Position numbers and translations under genes: made by a program | Notes under the pieces: model-generated | The model's input: only the letters and a program-made list of their open reading frames with translations | What the model was told of the DNA's origin: nothing | Database searches by the model: none | NCBI RefSeq assembly: GCF_009360615.1 | Contig: NZ_SPEY01000027.1 | Span: 1 to 44,315, forward strand | Direction of reading: 5' to 3' | DNA from: Comamonas sp. | Lineage (GTDB): Bacteria; Pseudomonadota; Gammaproteobacteria; Burkholderiales; Burkholderiaceae_C | DNA: 44,315 nt | Shown: piece by piece, positions 24,280 through 33,512 of the stretch | Layout: the number at the start of each line of letters is the position of its first letter | How positions within the stretch are numbered: the stretch's first letter is position 1

Positions 24280-24657
24280 ATGGCAACCAAACGCAAATCT
24301 GCTGCTCCCAATCGCAGCTTCAAAGTTTCCGACCAGATCCAGCGTGATCTGTCGGAGCTGATCGCCCGCGAGTTGAAGGATCCGCGCGTCGGCATGGTCA
24401 CGCTGCAAGGCGTGGAGGTGACTCCGGACTATGCCCATGCCAAGGTGTTCTTCAGCGTGCTGGTCGGCGATCCCGAAGTGACGTTGGCAGCACTCAATCA
24501 GGCTGCAGGCTTCCTGCGCAACGGCCTGTTCAAGCGTCTGCACATTCATACCGTGCCCACGCTGCATTTCGTCTACGACCGCACCACCGAGCGTGCTGCC
24601 GACATGAATGCCTTGATCGCCAAGGCCGTGGCGTCGCGCGGACCCGAACAGGAATAA
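24280..24657 (+). CDS. rbfA: Ribosome-binding factor A
   Basis: A 125-residue KH-type cold-shock and 30S maturation factor that binds near the 5' end of 16S rRNA. Recognised by [45 protein letters not shown] (read in pieces) and the final helix [14 protein letters not shown]. The ATG follows AGCTCC, with a weak ribosome site in a 94-base spacer that contains the repeat at 24191. truB starts 4 bases after its stop. Confidence 0.95.
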   Translation: MATKRKSAAPNRSFKVSDQIQRDLSELIARELKDPRVGMVTLQGVEVTPDYAHAKVFFSVLVGDPEVTLAALNQAAGFLRNGLFKRLHIHTVPTLHFVYDRTTERAADMNALIAKAVASRGPEQE

Positions 24658-24661
24658 GCCC

Positions 24662-25654
24662 ATGAACGCCCCTCGCACCCGGGTGCAGCGGCGCCCTGTG
24701 CATGGGGTGTTGCTGCTCGATAAACCGCTGGGCTGGTCCAGCAACGATATCCTGCAGAAGGTCAAGTGGCTGCTGCGCGCCGAAAAGGCCGGACATACCG
24801 GCACTCTGGATCCGCTGGCCAGTGGCGTGCTGCCGCTGTGCTTCGGCGCAGCCACCAAATTCAGTCAGCTTCAGCTCGAAGCCGAGAAAACCTACGAAGC
24901 CATAGCCCGCCTGGGCCAGACCACGACCACGGCAGATGCCGAGGGCGATGTGGTGCTGGAGCGTGCCGTCGATCTGGCCGCCATCACGCCCGAGCGCCTG
25001 GCGCAGGTGCAGGCCCAGTTCACGGGGGACATTCAGCAGGTGCCGCCCATGCACAGTGCGCTGAAAAAGGACGGCAAGGCACTCTATGAATACGCCCGTG
25101 CGGGCGTGGAAGTGGAGCGCCCCGCACGCGATGTCACCATCCATGCATTGGACCTGAGACTGGTGCAGGACGATCAGGGGCATCCGGCCATCAAGATGCG
25201 AGTGACCTGCAGCAAGGGCACTTACATCCGCACATTGGGCGAAGACGTGGGCGAAGCCTTGGGCTGCGGTGCCCATTTGCGTTTTCTGCGCCGTGTGGAA
25301 ACCGGCGGTCTTGACGTGTCGCGCTGCGTGACGCTGCAAGCGCTGGAAGCCATGAACGATGAAGATCGCATCGCGCAGGTCCAGCCTGTCGATACCCTGC
25401 TGCATCGTCATGCCGTCGTCACCTTGGGTGAACAGGATGCAGGTCGCTTTCTATCAGGCTTGCGCCGTCGAGGGTCTTGGGCGGATGCCCCGGCCGTGGC
25501 GGTGTATGGTGAGCGCCCGCATGCCCTTTTAGGGGTTGGCCGTGTGGCGAGCGGGGAATTGATTCCCGAGCGCCTGCTCAGTCCGCTAGAAATTCAACAA
25601 ATTTTGGAAGGAACGCCGCGTCCACAAGCAAGCGGCATTTTGGAAACATTATGA
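24662..25654 (+). CDS. truB: tRNA pseudouridine(55) synthase
   Basis: A 330-residue enzyme that makes pseudouridine 55 in the T loop of all tRNAs. The family I motif is HGVLLLDKPLGWSSNDILQKVKW and the catalytic aspartate is in GHTGTLDPLASG (Asp50); YEAIARLGQTTTTADAEGD, YEYARAGVEVERPAR and CSKGTYIRTLGEDVG are further TruB hallmarks. It ends with a short PUA-like domain. The stop overlaps the typA start as ATGA (25651-25654), which couples their translation. Confidence 0.97.
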   Translation: MNAPRTRVQRRPVHGVLLLDKPLGWSSNDILQKVKWLLRAEKAGHTGTLDPLASGVLPLCFGAATKFSQLQLEAEKTYEAIARLGQTTTTADAEGDVVLERAVDLAAITPERLAQVQAQFTGDIQQVPPMHSALKKDGKALYEYARAGVEVERPARDVTIHALDLRLVQDDQGHPAIKMRVTCSKGTYIRTLGEDVGEALGCGAHLRFLRRVETGGLDVSRCVTLQALEAMNDEDRIAQVQPVDTLLHRHAVVTLGEQDAGRFLSGLRRRGSWADAPAVAVYGERPHALLGVGRVASGELIPERLLSPLEIQQILEGTPRPQASGILETL

Positions 25655-27477
25655 GCAAACAAATCCGCAACATTGCGATCATCGCGCACGTTGACCACGG
25701 TAAGACCACCATGGTGGACCAGCTGCTGCGCCAGTCCGGCACATTTGCCGAGCACGAAAAAGTCGTCGACACCGTGATGGACAACCATGCCATCGAACGT
25801 GAGCGCGGCATCACCATTCTGGCCAAGAACTGCGCCGTGTCCTGGAAGGACACCCACATCAACATTCTCGACACGCCCGGTCACGCGGACTTCGGCGGTG
25901 AAGTCGAGCGAGCCCTGTCCATGGTCGACGGCGTGGTGCTGCTGATCGACGCGCAAGAAGGCCCCATGCCCCAGACGCGCTTCGTGACCAAGAAGGCGCT
26001 GGCCCTGGGTCTGCGCCCCATCGTGGTGGTCAACAAGGTGGACAAGCCCGGTGCCAACCCCGACAAGGTGATCAACGCTGCCTTCGACCTGTTCGACAAG
26101 CTGGGAGCCACCGACGAGCAGCTGGACTTCCCCGTGGTCTATGCCTCCGGCATCAACGGCTGGTCCTCCAAGGAAGAGGGCGAACCCGGCGCCAAGTGGG
26201 GTGAGGACATGTCCGCCCTGTTCGACACCATCCTGGCGCACGTGCCGTCGGTGCAGGGCGATGCCAGCGCTCCCTTGCAGCTGCAGATTTCCGCTCTGGA
26301 CTATTCCACCTTCGTGGGTCGTATCGGCGTGGGTCGCATCACCCAGGGCACGCTCAGGCCCGGTCAGCAAGTGGCTGTGATGGCCGGTCCTGACGGCAAG
26401 AGCTACAACGGCAAGATCAACCAGGTGCACACCTTCCAGGGTCTGGATCGCGTGCAGGCGACGGAAGCCGGTCCTTCCGAGATCGTGCTGATCAGCGGCA
26501 TCGAAAACATCGGTATCGGAGAAACCGTCACCGACCCCGCCAATCCCCAGCCTCTGCCCATGCTGAAGATTGACGAGCCCACCCTGACCATGAATTTCTG
26601 CGTGAACACCTCGCCCCTGGCAGGCCGTGAAGGCAAGTTCGTGACCAGCCGTCAGATCTGGGACCGCCTGCAGAAGGAGCTGCGCTCCAACGTGGCTCTG
26701 CGCGTCAAGGAAACCGACGAAGACGGTATCTTTGAAGTCTCCGGTCGTGGCGAACTGCACCTGACCATCTTGCTGGAAGAAATGCGTCGCGAAGGCTACG
26801 AGCTGGCCGTCTCCAAGCCCCGCGTCGTGATGCAGATGATCAACGGTGAAAAGCACGAGCCTATCGAGCTGGTGACCGCCGACATCGAAGAAGGTCACCA
26901 GGGTGGCGTGATGCAGGCACTGGGCGAGCGCAAGGGCGAGCTGGTGAACATGGAACCCGATGGCCGTGGTCGCGTCCGTCTGGAGTACCGTATTCCTGCC
27001 CGCGGCCTGATCGGCTTCACCAATGAATTCCTGAACCTGACACGCGGTTCCGGCCTGATCGCCAACATCTTCGACAGCTATGAACCCCACAAGGGCGACA
27101 TTGGCGGCCGCAAGAACGGCGTGCTGATCTCCATGGACGATGGCGAAATCTTCACCTACGCCCTGGGCAAGCTGGACGACCGCGGCCGCATGTTCGTGAA
27201 GGCCGGCGATCCCGTCTACGAAGGCATGATCATCGGCATCCACAGCCGCGACAACGATCTGGTGGTGAACGCCACGCGTACCAAGCAGCTGACCAACTTC
27301 CGCGTCAGCGGCAAGGAAGATGCGATCAAGATCACGCCTCCCATCGAGCTGTCGCTGGAGTACGGTGTGGAATTCATCGAAGACGACGAGCTGCTGGAAA
27401 TCACTCCCACCAGCCTGCGCGTGCGCAAGCGTCACCTGAAGGAGCACGACCGCAAGCGTGCTTCGCGTGATGCGTAA
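25651..27477 (+). CDS. typA: Ribosome-associated GTPase TypA/BipA
   Basis: A 608-residue translational GTPase of the EF-G/LepA class, involved in ribosome assembly at low temperature and in stress responses. G motifs: [24 protein letters not shown] and [12 protein letters not shown]; then domain II ([24 protein letters not shown]), domains III and V, and the BipA-specific C-terminal region beginning near [18 protein letters not shown]. The ATG sits in the overlap with truB, so it is read as part of the translation operon, with a terminator 27 bases after its stop. Confidence 0.97.
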   Translation: MSKQIRNIAIIAHVDHGKTTMVDQLLRQSGTFAEHEKVVDTVMDNHAIERERGITILAKNCAVSWKDTHINILDTPGHADFGGEVERALSMVDGVVLLIDAQEGPMPQTRFVTKKALALGLRPIVVVNKVDKPGANPDKVINAAFDLFDKLGATDEQLDFPVVYASGINGWSSKEEGEPGAKWGEDMSALFDTILAHVPSVQGDASAPLQLQISALDYSTFVGRIGVGRITQGTLRPGQQVAVMAGPDGKSYNGKINQVHTFQGLDRVQATEAGPSEIVLISGIENIGIGETVTDPANPQPLPMLKIDEPTLTMNFCVNTSPLAGREGKFVTSRQIWDRLQKELRSNVALRVKETDEDGIFEVSGRGELHLTILLEEMRREGYELAVSKPRVVMQMINGEKHEPIELVTADIEEGHQGGVMQALGERKGELVNMEPDGRGRVRLEYRIPARGLIGFTNEFLNLTRGSGLIANIFDSYEPHKGDIGGRKNGVLISMDDGEIFTYALGKLDDRGRMFVKAGDPVYEGMIIGIHSRDNDLVVNATRTKQLTNFRVSGKEDAIKITPPIELSLEYGVEFIEDDELLEITPTSLRVRKRHLKEHDRKRASRDA

Positions 27478-27504
27478 TTCACAAGCCCCAGGCTGTGGAT
27501 CCAG

Positions 27505-27529
27505 AAAAGGCCCTTCGGGGCCTTTTTTT
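27505..27529 (+). terminator. Terminator of the rimP-typA operon
   Basis: AAAAGGCCC, TTCG tetraloop, GGGCC then TTTTTTT: perfect stem with stable loop and long T tract, 28 bases past the typA stop. Confidence 0.95.
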
Positions 27530-27595
27530 ATGATCCCCAGGCTGTTCAAAGGCAAGAGGCGGCAACAAGCAGTGGGCTAGCATGGGGCGTCACTT

Positions 27596-28501
27596 TCATG
27601 CCTGTGCAGCCAGCTCGCAAACCTGCTGCACCAGCCACTGCGCCATGGGCGAAAGGCTGCGCCCGCGCTGCCAGACCACGCCATAGCTCGAAGTCATGGC
27701 CGGCACCTGTCGCACCCTTACGGTCTGTAGCTGTCCGCCTTGCAGCCAAGGACGCACCGCAGGTTCGATGGCGGCCAGAACGGTATCGGTGTGCAGCGTC
27801 AGCTGGATCAGGCTGTTGACATCGTCGCACTCCACCGCCAGCAGATGCTTGTTCTGGTCCAGCTGCAACTGGGCGCATAAGGCATCGCGCACGGTTTGGG
27901 GCAGACGCACGGCAGCCAGGCCATGGGCATGCAAATGGGCCAGCGTGAAATCGGTTTGCGCGGACTGCAGCAGCGGATGGCCGCTGCGCACATACAGGCC
28001 GCCGGGCTGGGTGGGCAGGGCGCGTACCGTGCAGTCGCTGCCAGCGGGCAGCTCACGGGTTTCGGCCACGAAGAATTCGATCTCATCGTCCTTGAGGCGC
28101 TGCAGCAATTGTTGCCAGTTTCCCATGATGGCGCGCACATGTACTCCAGCAAAGGCTTTACGGGCCTGTTGCAGCAGTGGTGGCAGCAGGAACTGAGCCG
28201 GAAACGGGCCAAAGCCGCAGGCCGTGTCCCCCATCTGCCGATCTCGATAGAGCTGCACATCGCGTTGCAGATTGCGGCTTTGGCGCACCAGCTCACGGGC
28301 GCGCTCCAGCACAAACTGGCCAGCTGCCGTGGGACGAACCTCTCCCGCACCGCGCTCGAAGAGCTTCATCGCAAATTCTTCCTCTGCTGCCTGCACGCTG
28401 CGCGTCAGTGCGGGCTGGCTCAGATGTAGCTGCTCGGCTGCACGAGCGTAATTAGCCTTGTCGGCCAGCATGACCAGATGCTGCAGTCGGCGTATGTCCA
28501 T
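27596..28501 (-). CDS. LysR-type transcriptional regulator
   Basis: A 301-residue LTTR. The N-terminal winged helix-turn-helix is MDIRRLQHLVMLADKANYARAAEQLHLSQPALTRSVQAAEEEFAMKLFER read in parts (residues 1-52); residues ~90-300 form the effector-binding domain. It is divergent from the alkylsulfatase-like gene at 28660, and the perfect inverted repeat at 28511-28546 begins ten bases upstream of its start, so it probably controls both its own gene and the sulfatase. The inducer is not known; an alkyl sulfate or its alcohol would be logical from the neighbour. Confidence 0.92.
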   Translation of the reverse strand: MDIRRLQHLVMLADKANYARAAEQLHLSQPALTRSVQAAEEEFAMKLFERGAGEVRPTAAGQFVLERARELVRQSRNLQRDVQLYRDRQMGDTACGFGPFPAQFLLPPLLQQARKAFAGVHVRAIMGNWQQLLQRLKDDEIEFFVAETRELPAGSDCTVRALPTQPGGLYVRSGHPLLQSAQTDFTLAHLHAHGLAAVRLPQTVRDALCAQLQLDQNKHLLAVECDDVNSLIQLTLHTDTVLAAIEPAVRPWLQGGQLQTVRVRQVPAMTSSYGVVWQRGRSLSPMAQWLVQQVCELAAQA

Positions 28502-28510
28502 GGTGATGAG

Positions 28511-28558
28511 TCCAATGCATTGAAATTTCTCAGACTATGCATTGGACGCAATGCATGG
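28511..28558. promoter_or_regulatory. Probable LysR-regulator binding region
   Basis: TCCAATGCAT (28511-28520) and ATGCATTGGA (28537-28546) are perfect inverted copies with a 16-base spacer, and CAATGCATGG (28549-28558) is a third related half-site. The site lies between the divergent lysR gene and the alkylsulfatase gene, ten bases before the lysR start, as expected for an autoregulated LTTR. Binding by the neighbouring protein is inferred. Confidence 0.7.
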
Positions 28559-28659
28559 CGCTGCCCAGAATGCGACAGCAGCCTTGGTGGAGTCGAAGCC
28601 TTTTTGGGCTCTGACGTAGATCCATCAAGCGCTGACCGCTATAACAAAAGGAAATACAT

Positions 28660-30645
28660 ATGAAATTTCGGCCCACCCCCAAAGCCGCTGTTGCCGCATT
28701 GATTGCCGCCGGCGTGCTGGCTGGCTGCGCAGCACCTTCTGCCGTTCCGCAAAACGCAGGGTCACTGCAGGCAGGCCAGGTCAGCAGTGCCACGCGCGAG
28801 GCGCTGCTCACTTTTGCACAAAGCCTGCCGCCTGACGATGCTCAGGATCACGAAGATGCGCAGCGAGGCCTGATTGCCAGACCCACGGGCCAGGTCCGGG
28901 ACGCCGATGGTCGCGTGCTCAAGGACTTTGCCTCCTTTGATTTTGTGCACGGCACCGCGCCCGACAGTGTCAACCCCAGCCTCTGGCGCCATGCCCGGCT
29001 CAATGCCCAGGCGGGGCTGTTCAAGGTCAGCGAAGGTATCTACCAGTTGCGCGGCTTTGACATGGGCAACATCACCCTGGTCGAGGGAAAGACCGGCTGG
29101 ATTGTGGTGGACACGCTGACCAGCCGCGAGATTGCTGCAGCCGCCATGGCATTTGCGCGCCAGCACTTGGGCAACAAGCCTGTGACGGCGCTGATCTTCA
29201 CACACAGCCATGCAGACCATTTTGGCGGTGCCTTGGGAGTCATCAGCGCCGCGGAAGTGACGCGGCGCAAAGTGCCCGTGGTGGCGCCTGCGGGCTTCAT
29301 GGATGAGGCCACCAGCGAGAACTTGCTCGTGGGCACAGCCATGGCGCGGCGCGCCATCTACCAGTTCGGCACGCGGCTGCCACTGTCGCCCACGGGCAAT
29401 GTGGACACGGGCCTGGGCAAGAGCCTGGTCAGCGGCCATACGGGCATTCTGCCGCCCACGGTCAACGTGGACAGGGCCGACCAGGAGATGATGCTGGACG
29501 GCGTGCGCTTCGTGTTTCACAACATGCCCGGGGCCGAGGCCCCTGCCGAGCTGACTTTCAGTATCCCGGAGCGCAAGGCCTTTGGAGGGGCTGAGATTCT
29601 GGCGCAGACCATGCACAATCTGCTGCCCATACGCGGCGCCAAGGTGCGCGATGCCATGCAGTGGTCTGCCTATCTGCAAAAGGTGCTGGAGCAGGCTGGC
29701 GATGCGGAGGTGCTGTTCAACCAGCACAACTGGCCGGTCTGGGGCAAGGCGCATATTGCCAGCTTCATCAGCCGCCAGCGCGATCTCTACCAGTTCATGC
29801 ATGACCAGACCGTGCGCCTTATCAATCAGGGGCTGCAGCCTGCCGAGATTGCCGAACAGATCAAGCTGCCGTCGTCGCTGGCGGCTTTCTGGGGTGGACG
29901 TGGCTACTACGGTGATCTACGCCATAACGTCAAAGCCATCTATCAGTTCTATCTCGGCAATTACGATGGCAACCCAGCTAATCTGGATCCGCTGCCGCCT
30001 AAGCTCAAGGCGCAGAAATATGTGGCGGCGCTGGGTGGCACAGCCAGGGTGCTGGAGCAAGGCAGTGCAGCGGCCGGGCAGGGCGACTATCGTTGGGCCG
30101 TGGAGCTGCTGCAGCAACTGGTGTTTGCCGAGCCTGACAACGCGGTGGCCAAAGAGCTGCTGGCCCGCTGCCATGAGCAGCTGGGCTACCGCGCCGAGTC
30201 TGCCACCTGGCGTAACAGCTATCTGACGGCGGCGCTGGAGTTGCGCCAGGGTGTGCCGCCCATGTCCAAGGATGTATCGGCCATGGCGGAGATGACGGCG
30301 CAGATTCCGACCGAGCGTTTTCTCGAAGTGCTGGCCACACGGCTGGACGCAGTCAAGGCCGCGGACAGGCGCTTTGTAATGAATCTGGCGCTGGACGATG
30401 TGGGCGAGCGCTATGTCATCTGGCTTGAAAACGCGGTGCTGCATTTCCGCAAGGCGCCAGCCCAGGATGGCGCGGATGTGTCGCTGAGCCTCACCCGACC
30501 CGCATTCCTGAAGCTTTTGTCCGGAGCTGCCAAGGAAGGGCAAGCGCCAGCAGCCATGAAAATCGAGGGTGACCGTGCAGCTCTGGGGACATTCCTGAAG
30601 CTGTTTGATGCCAACCGGCCCGACTTCCCCATCGTCACCCGGTAG
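28660..30645 (+). CDS. Alkylsulfatase (SdsA1-type metallo-beta-lactamase), lipoprotein
   Basis: A 661-residue class III alkylsulfatase that hydrolyses primary alkyl sulfates such as dodecyl sulfate. N-terminal lipobox LAGC (Cys23) makes it a predicted lipoprotein. The metallo-beta-lactamase domain has THSHADHFGG (181-190), with GAEAPAELTF, GGAEILAQTMHNLLPIRGAKVRDA and NQHNWPVWG as in SdsA1; a middle helical dimerisation domain (about 390-520) and a C-terminal SCP2-like domain (about 535-661, LSLTRPAFLKLLSG) follow. AAAGGA lies upstream of the ATG. Known SdsA1 is secreted by a normal signal sequence; the lipid anchor would keep this one at the outer membrane. The neighbouring LysR regulator and inverted repeat suggest inducible expression. 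Confidence 0.9.
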   Translation: MKFRPTPKAAVAALIAAGVLAGCAAPSAVPQNAGSLQAGQVSSATREALLTFAQSLPPDDAQDHEDAQRGLIARPTGQVRDADGRVLKDFASFDFVHGTAPDSVNPSLWRHARLNAQAGLFKVSEGIYQLRGFDMGNITLVEGKTGWIVVDTLTSREIAAAAMAFARQHLGNKPVTALIFTHSHADHFGGALGVISAAEVTRRKVPVVAPAGFMDEATSENLLVGTAMARRAIYQFGTRLPLSPTGNVDTGLGKSLVSGHTGILPPTVNVDRADQEMMLDGVRFVFHNMPGAEAPAELTFSIPERKAFGGAEILAQTMHNLLPIRGAKVRDAMQWSAYLQKVLEQAGDAEVLFNQHNWPVWGKAHIASFISRQRDLYQFMHDQTVRLINQGLQPAEIAEQIKLPSSLAAFWGGRGYYGDLRHNVKAIYQFYLGNYDGNPANLDPLPPKLKAQKYVAALGGTARVLEQGSAAAGQGDYRWAVELLQQLVFAEPDNAVAKELLARCHEQLGYRAESATWRNSYLTAALELRQGVPPMSKDVSAMAEMTAQIPTERFLEVLATRLDAVKAADRRFVMNLALDDVGERYVIWLENAVLHFRKAPAQDGADVSLSLTRPAFLKLLSGAAKEGQAPAAMKIEGDRAALGTFLKLFDANRPDFPIVTR

Positions 30646-30656
30646 GGCGGTAGCCT

Positions 30657-30702
30657 GAAAACAAAAAAAACCGCATGGCTGGCATGCGGTTTTTTTGTTT
30701 TC
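30657..30702. terminator. Bidirectional terminator between sulfatase and cytochrome c genes
   Basis: AAAACAAAAAAAACCGCATG and CATGCGG followed by TTTTTTTGTTTT make a long stem that works in both directions between convergent genes. Confidence 0.93.
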
Positions 30703-30728
30703 AGCTTGCACTGCGTGGCAGTGGCAGA

Positions 30729-31037
30729 TTACTTCTGCGTCAGGATCCAGGCCACCAGCTTCTTGGCATCGGCTTCATTGACCTGGGGATTGGCGGGCAT
30801 GGGCACGGGGCCCCACACGCCGGAGCCGCCCTTGATGACCTTGGCGGCCAGCTTGTCGGCGGCATCCTTCTGGCCGGCATACTTGGCGGCCACGTCCTTG
30901 AAGGCGGGACCGACCAGCTTCTTGTCGACGGCGTGGCAGGCCATGCAGTTCTTGGACTGCGCCAGAGCCTGGTCGGCCATTGCAGGAGCCACAACTGCGG
31001 CAGAAAGAGCGAAAGCGATCAGAAATTGCTTCATCAT
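30729..31037 (-). CDS. Monohaem cytochrome c (c551/c552-like)
   Basis: A 102-residue periplasmic class I cytochrome c. A signal peptide of 21 residues ends at AMA; the haem motif is CMACH (Cys31, Cys34, His35) and the axial methionine is in GVWGPVPMPANP (Met80), followed by NEADAKKLVAWILTQK. It is a small electron carrier, probably donating to a terminal oxidase or similar enzyme. The start could be either ATG at 31037 or 31034. The gene stands alone between terminators and is divergent from the small Trp-rich protein gene. Confidence 0.94.
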   Translation of the reverse strand: MMKQFLIAFALSAAVVAPAMADQALAQSKNCMACHAVDKKLVGPAFKDVAAKYAGQKDAADKLAAKVIKGGSGVWGPVPMPANPQVNEADAKKLVAWILTQK

Positions 31038-31147
31038 GAGTTCCAGGAGGCAGGGTTAAAGTTGATCTTTTGATCCATTGTAGTGCGTGCGTTGTGTACT
31101 CTTTCGTGCGCTGTAGTTTCTGGAAAATGAACCAAAGAGAGGGATAT

Positions 31148-31387
31148 ATGTATCTGCTTGGACTGGCAATCGTGCTGTCGCTGCTCAAGCTCGCCGATAT
31201 CGGGCCGGTTGCCGGCTGGACCTGGTGGCCCATCCTGGGCGTGTATGGCGCGGCGGCGGCCTGGTGGGCCTGGGCCGACGCCTCCGGCTACACCAAGCGC
31301 AAGGCCATGGAGAGGATGGACCAGCGCAAGAAGGAGCGCATCGAACGCCAGAAGCAGGCCATGACACCTGGCCAGCGGCGTCGCTGA
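31148..31387 (+). CDS. Small Trp-rich protein (TIGR04438-like)
   Basis: A 79-residue protein with two short hydrophobic stretches (LLGLAIVLSLLKLADI and WWPILGVYGAAAAWWAWA) and a basic helical C terminus (YTKRKAMERMDQRKKERIERQKQAM). It looks like the family named small Trp-rich protein found in Betaproteobacteria, whose function is unknown. The start at 31148 has GAGGGA six bases upstream; the frame also opens at 31070, inside the promoter region. A 9-bp stem (31397-31419) without T tract follows. Membrane location is inferred. Confidence 0.8.
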   Translation: MYLLGLAIVLSLLKLADIGPVAGWTWWPILGVYGAAAAWWAWADASGYTKRKAMERMDQRKKERIERQKQAMTPGQRRR

Positions 31388-31396
31388 GCAGCGAAC

Positions 31397-31419
31397 AAGG
31401 CATCGTGATTGACGATGCC
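31397..31419 (+). terminator. Weak terminator after the small Trp-rich gene
   Basis: AGGCATCGT, loop GATTG, ACGATGCCT: a perfect 9-bp stem ten bases past the stop codon, but the following CATCCCTGTTTTG is only a weak T tract. Confidence 0.5.
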
Positions 31420-31527
31420 TCATCCCTGTTTTGCCTGACAGCCCGCCATGGGCTAGGCATCGCCGCCTGGCAGTGCTGGGCCATAATCCAGGGAATCATT
31501 TCCCGATAACGTCTGATAGCGAACCCC

Positions 31528-33387
31528 ATGCCCGCATACCGTTCCAAAACCTCCACTGGCGGCCGCAACATGGCCGGTGCGCGCGCCCTGTGGCGTGCCA
31601 CCGGCATGAAAGATGGCGACTTTGACAAACCCATCATCGCGATTGCCAACTCCTTCACCCAGTTCGTGCCCGGCCATGTGCACCTGAAGGACCTGGGGCA
31701 ACTGGTCGCGCGCGAGATCGAGGCGGCCGGCGGTGTGGCCAAGGAGTTCAACACCATCGCCGTGGACGATGGCATCGCCATGGGTCATGACGGCATGCTG
31801 TATTCGCTGCCCAGCCGTGATCTGATCGCCGACTCCGTCGAGTACATGGTCAATGCCCATTGCGCCGACGCACTGGTGTGTATCTCCAACTGCGACAAGA
31901 TCACCCCCGGCATGCTGATGGCTGCGATGCGCCTGAACATTCCGGTGATCTTTGTGTCCGGCGGGCCCATGGAAGCCGGCAAGACCCGGCTGGCCAACCC
32001 CGAAACCAAGACCATCGAGTTCAAGAAGCTGGACCTGGTGGACGCCATGGTGATCGCGGCCGATCAGCGCTATTCCGACGCCGAAGTGGCCGAGGTGGAG
32101 CGCTCCGCCTGCCCGACCTGCGGTTCCTGCTCGGGCATGTTCACCGCCAATTCGATGAACTGCCTGACCGAGGCGCTGGGCCTGTCCCTGCCCGGCAACG
32201 GCACCGTGGTGGCCACGCATGCCGACCGCGAAGACCTGTTCCTGCGCGCCGGCCGCCGCATCGTCGAGCTGGCCCGTGACTACTACGAGAACGACAACGA
32301 GAGCGTGCTGCCGCGCTCCGTGGGCTTCAAGGCCTTCGAGAACTGCATCACGCTGGACATCGCCATGGGCGGCTCCACCAATACCATCCTGCACCTGCTG
32401 GCCATCGCACAGGAAGCGGGCATCGATTTCACCATGGCCGACATCGACCGCCTCTCGCGCGTCGTGCCCCAGCTGTGCAAGGTGGCGCCCAACACGCCCA
32501 AGTACCACATCGAAGACGTGCACCGCGCTGGCGGCATCATGGCCATCCTGGGCGAGCTGGACCGGGCCGGCAAACTGCACACCGATGTGCCCACTGTGCA
32601 TGCCAAGACCATGAAGGATGCGCTGGAACAGTGGGACATCATGCGCACGCAGGACGAAGCCGTACGCCATTTTTACAGGGCCGGCCCGGCCGGTATTCCC
32701 ACGCAGGTGGCGTTCAGCCAGAACACCCGCTGGCCCAGCCTCGACCTGGACCGCGCCGAAGGCTGCATTCGCAGCTACGAGCACGCCTTCAGCAAGGAGG
32801 GCGGCCTGGCCGTGCTGCGCGGCAACATTGCGCTGGATGGCTGCGTGGTGAAGTCCGCCGGCGTGGACGAGTCGATCCTGGTGTTCGAAGGCCCTGCCCA
32901 TGTGGTCGAGTCTCAGGACGAGGCGGTGGCCAACATCCTGGCCGACAAGGTCAAGGCCGGCGACGTGGTCATCGTGCGCTACGAGGGCCCCAAGGGCGGC
33001 CCGGGCATGCAGGAAATGCTCTACCCCACCAGCTACATCAAGTCCAAGGGGCTGGGCAAGGCCTGCGCGCTTCTGACGGACGGCCGTTTCTCGGGTGGTA
33101 CCTCCGGCCTATCCATCGGCCACTGCTCGCCCGAGGCTGCCGCCGGCGGCGCGATCGGCCTGGTGCAGAACGGCGACATCATCCGTATCGACATTCCCAA
33201 CCGCAGCATCAACATGCTGGTCAGCGACGAAGAGCTGGCGCGACGCCGCGAGGCGCAGAATGCCAAGGGCTGGAAGCCTGCCCAGCCCCGTCCCCGCAAG
33301 ATTTCGGCGGCCCTCAAGGCCTATGCCAAGCTGGTGACCAGCGCCGATACCGGCGCCGTGCGCGATCTGTCTCTGCTCGACGACTGA
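31528..33387 (+). CDS. ilvD: Dihydroxy-acid dehydratase
   Basis: A 619-residue iron-sulfur enzyme that dehydrates 2,3-dihydroxy acids to 2-oxo acids in valine, leucine and isoleucine synthesis. Cluster-ligand cysteines are visible in [15 protein letters not shown] and [19 protein letters not shown]; the C-terminal domain carries [15 protein letters not shown] and [22 protein letters not shown]. Length matches the long E. coli-type enzyme. Upstream, GGGAA-TCAT-TTCCC (31491-31504) is a short palindrome before the ATG. The downstream Bug receptor is separated by a terminator, so this is probably a single-gene unit. Confidence 0.97.
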   Translation: MPAYRSKTSTGGRNMAGARALWRATGMKDGDFDKPIIAIANSFTQFVPGHVHLKDLGQLVAREIEAAGGVAKEFNTIAVDDGIAMGHDGMLYSLPSRDLIADSVEYMVNAHCADALVCISNCDKITPGMLMAAMRLNIPVIFVSGGPMEAGKTRLANPETKTIEFKKLDLVDAMVIAADQRYSDAEVAEVERSACPTCGSCSGMFTANSMNCLTEALGLSLPGNGTVVATHADREDLFLRAGRRIVELARDYYENDNESVLPRSVGFKAFENCITLDIAMGGSTNTILHLLAIAQEAGIDFTMADIDRLSRVVPQLCKVAPNTPKYHIEDVHRAGGIMAILGELDRAGKLHTDVPTVHAKTMKDALEQWDIMRTQDEAVRHFYRAGPAGIPTQVAFSQNTRWPSLDLDRAEGCIRSYEHAFSKEGGLAVLRGNIALDGCVVKSAGVDESILVFEGPAHVVESQDEAVANILADKVKAGDVVIVRYEGPKGGPGMQEMLYPTSYIKSKGLGKACALLTDGRFSGGTSGLSIGHCSPEAAAGGAIGLVQNGDIIRIDIPNRSINMLVSDEELARRREAQNAKGWKPAQPRPRKISAALKAYAKLVTSADTGAVRDLSLLDD

Positions 33388-33454
33388 ATCGCCCGTCGTT
33401 ACGTTTGTTTCGTCATTTCGTCGGCGCGGGTTTCCGTGCTGACGGACAATCGCC

Positions 33455-33487
33455 CAGCCGCCCGATGCAAGTCGCGCGGCTGTTTTT
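33455..33487 (+). terminator. Terminator of ilvD
   Basis: CAGCCGC (33455-33461) and GCGGCTG (33476-33482) with a 14-base loop, followed by TTTTT. Confidence 0.7.
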
Positions 33488-33512
33488 ATGGTCCCGTCAG
33501 AAAGTGATCTCC

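Noticed and set aside
33388..33512. Possible leader peptide or attenuator linking ilvD to the Bug receptor
   Set aside because: The hairpin with T run fits a plain ilvD terminator; no leader peptide with branched-chain codons was seen.
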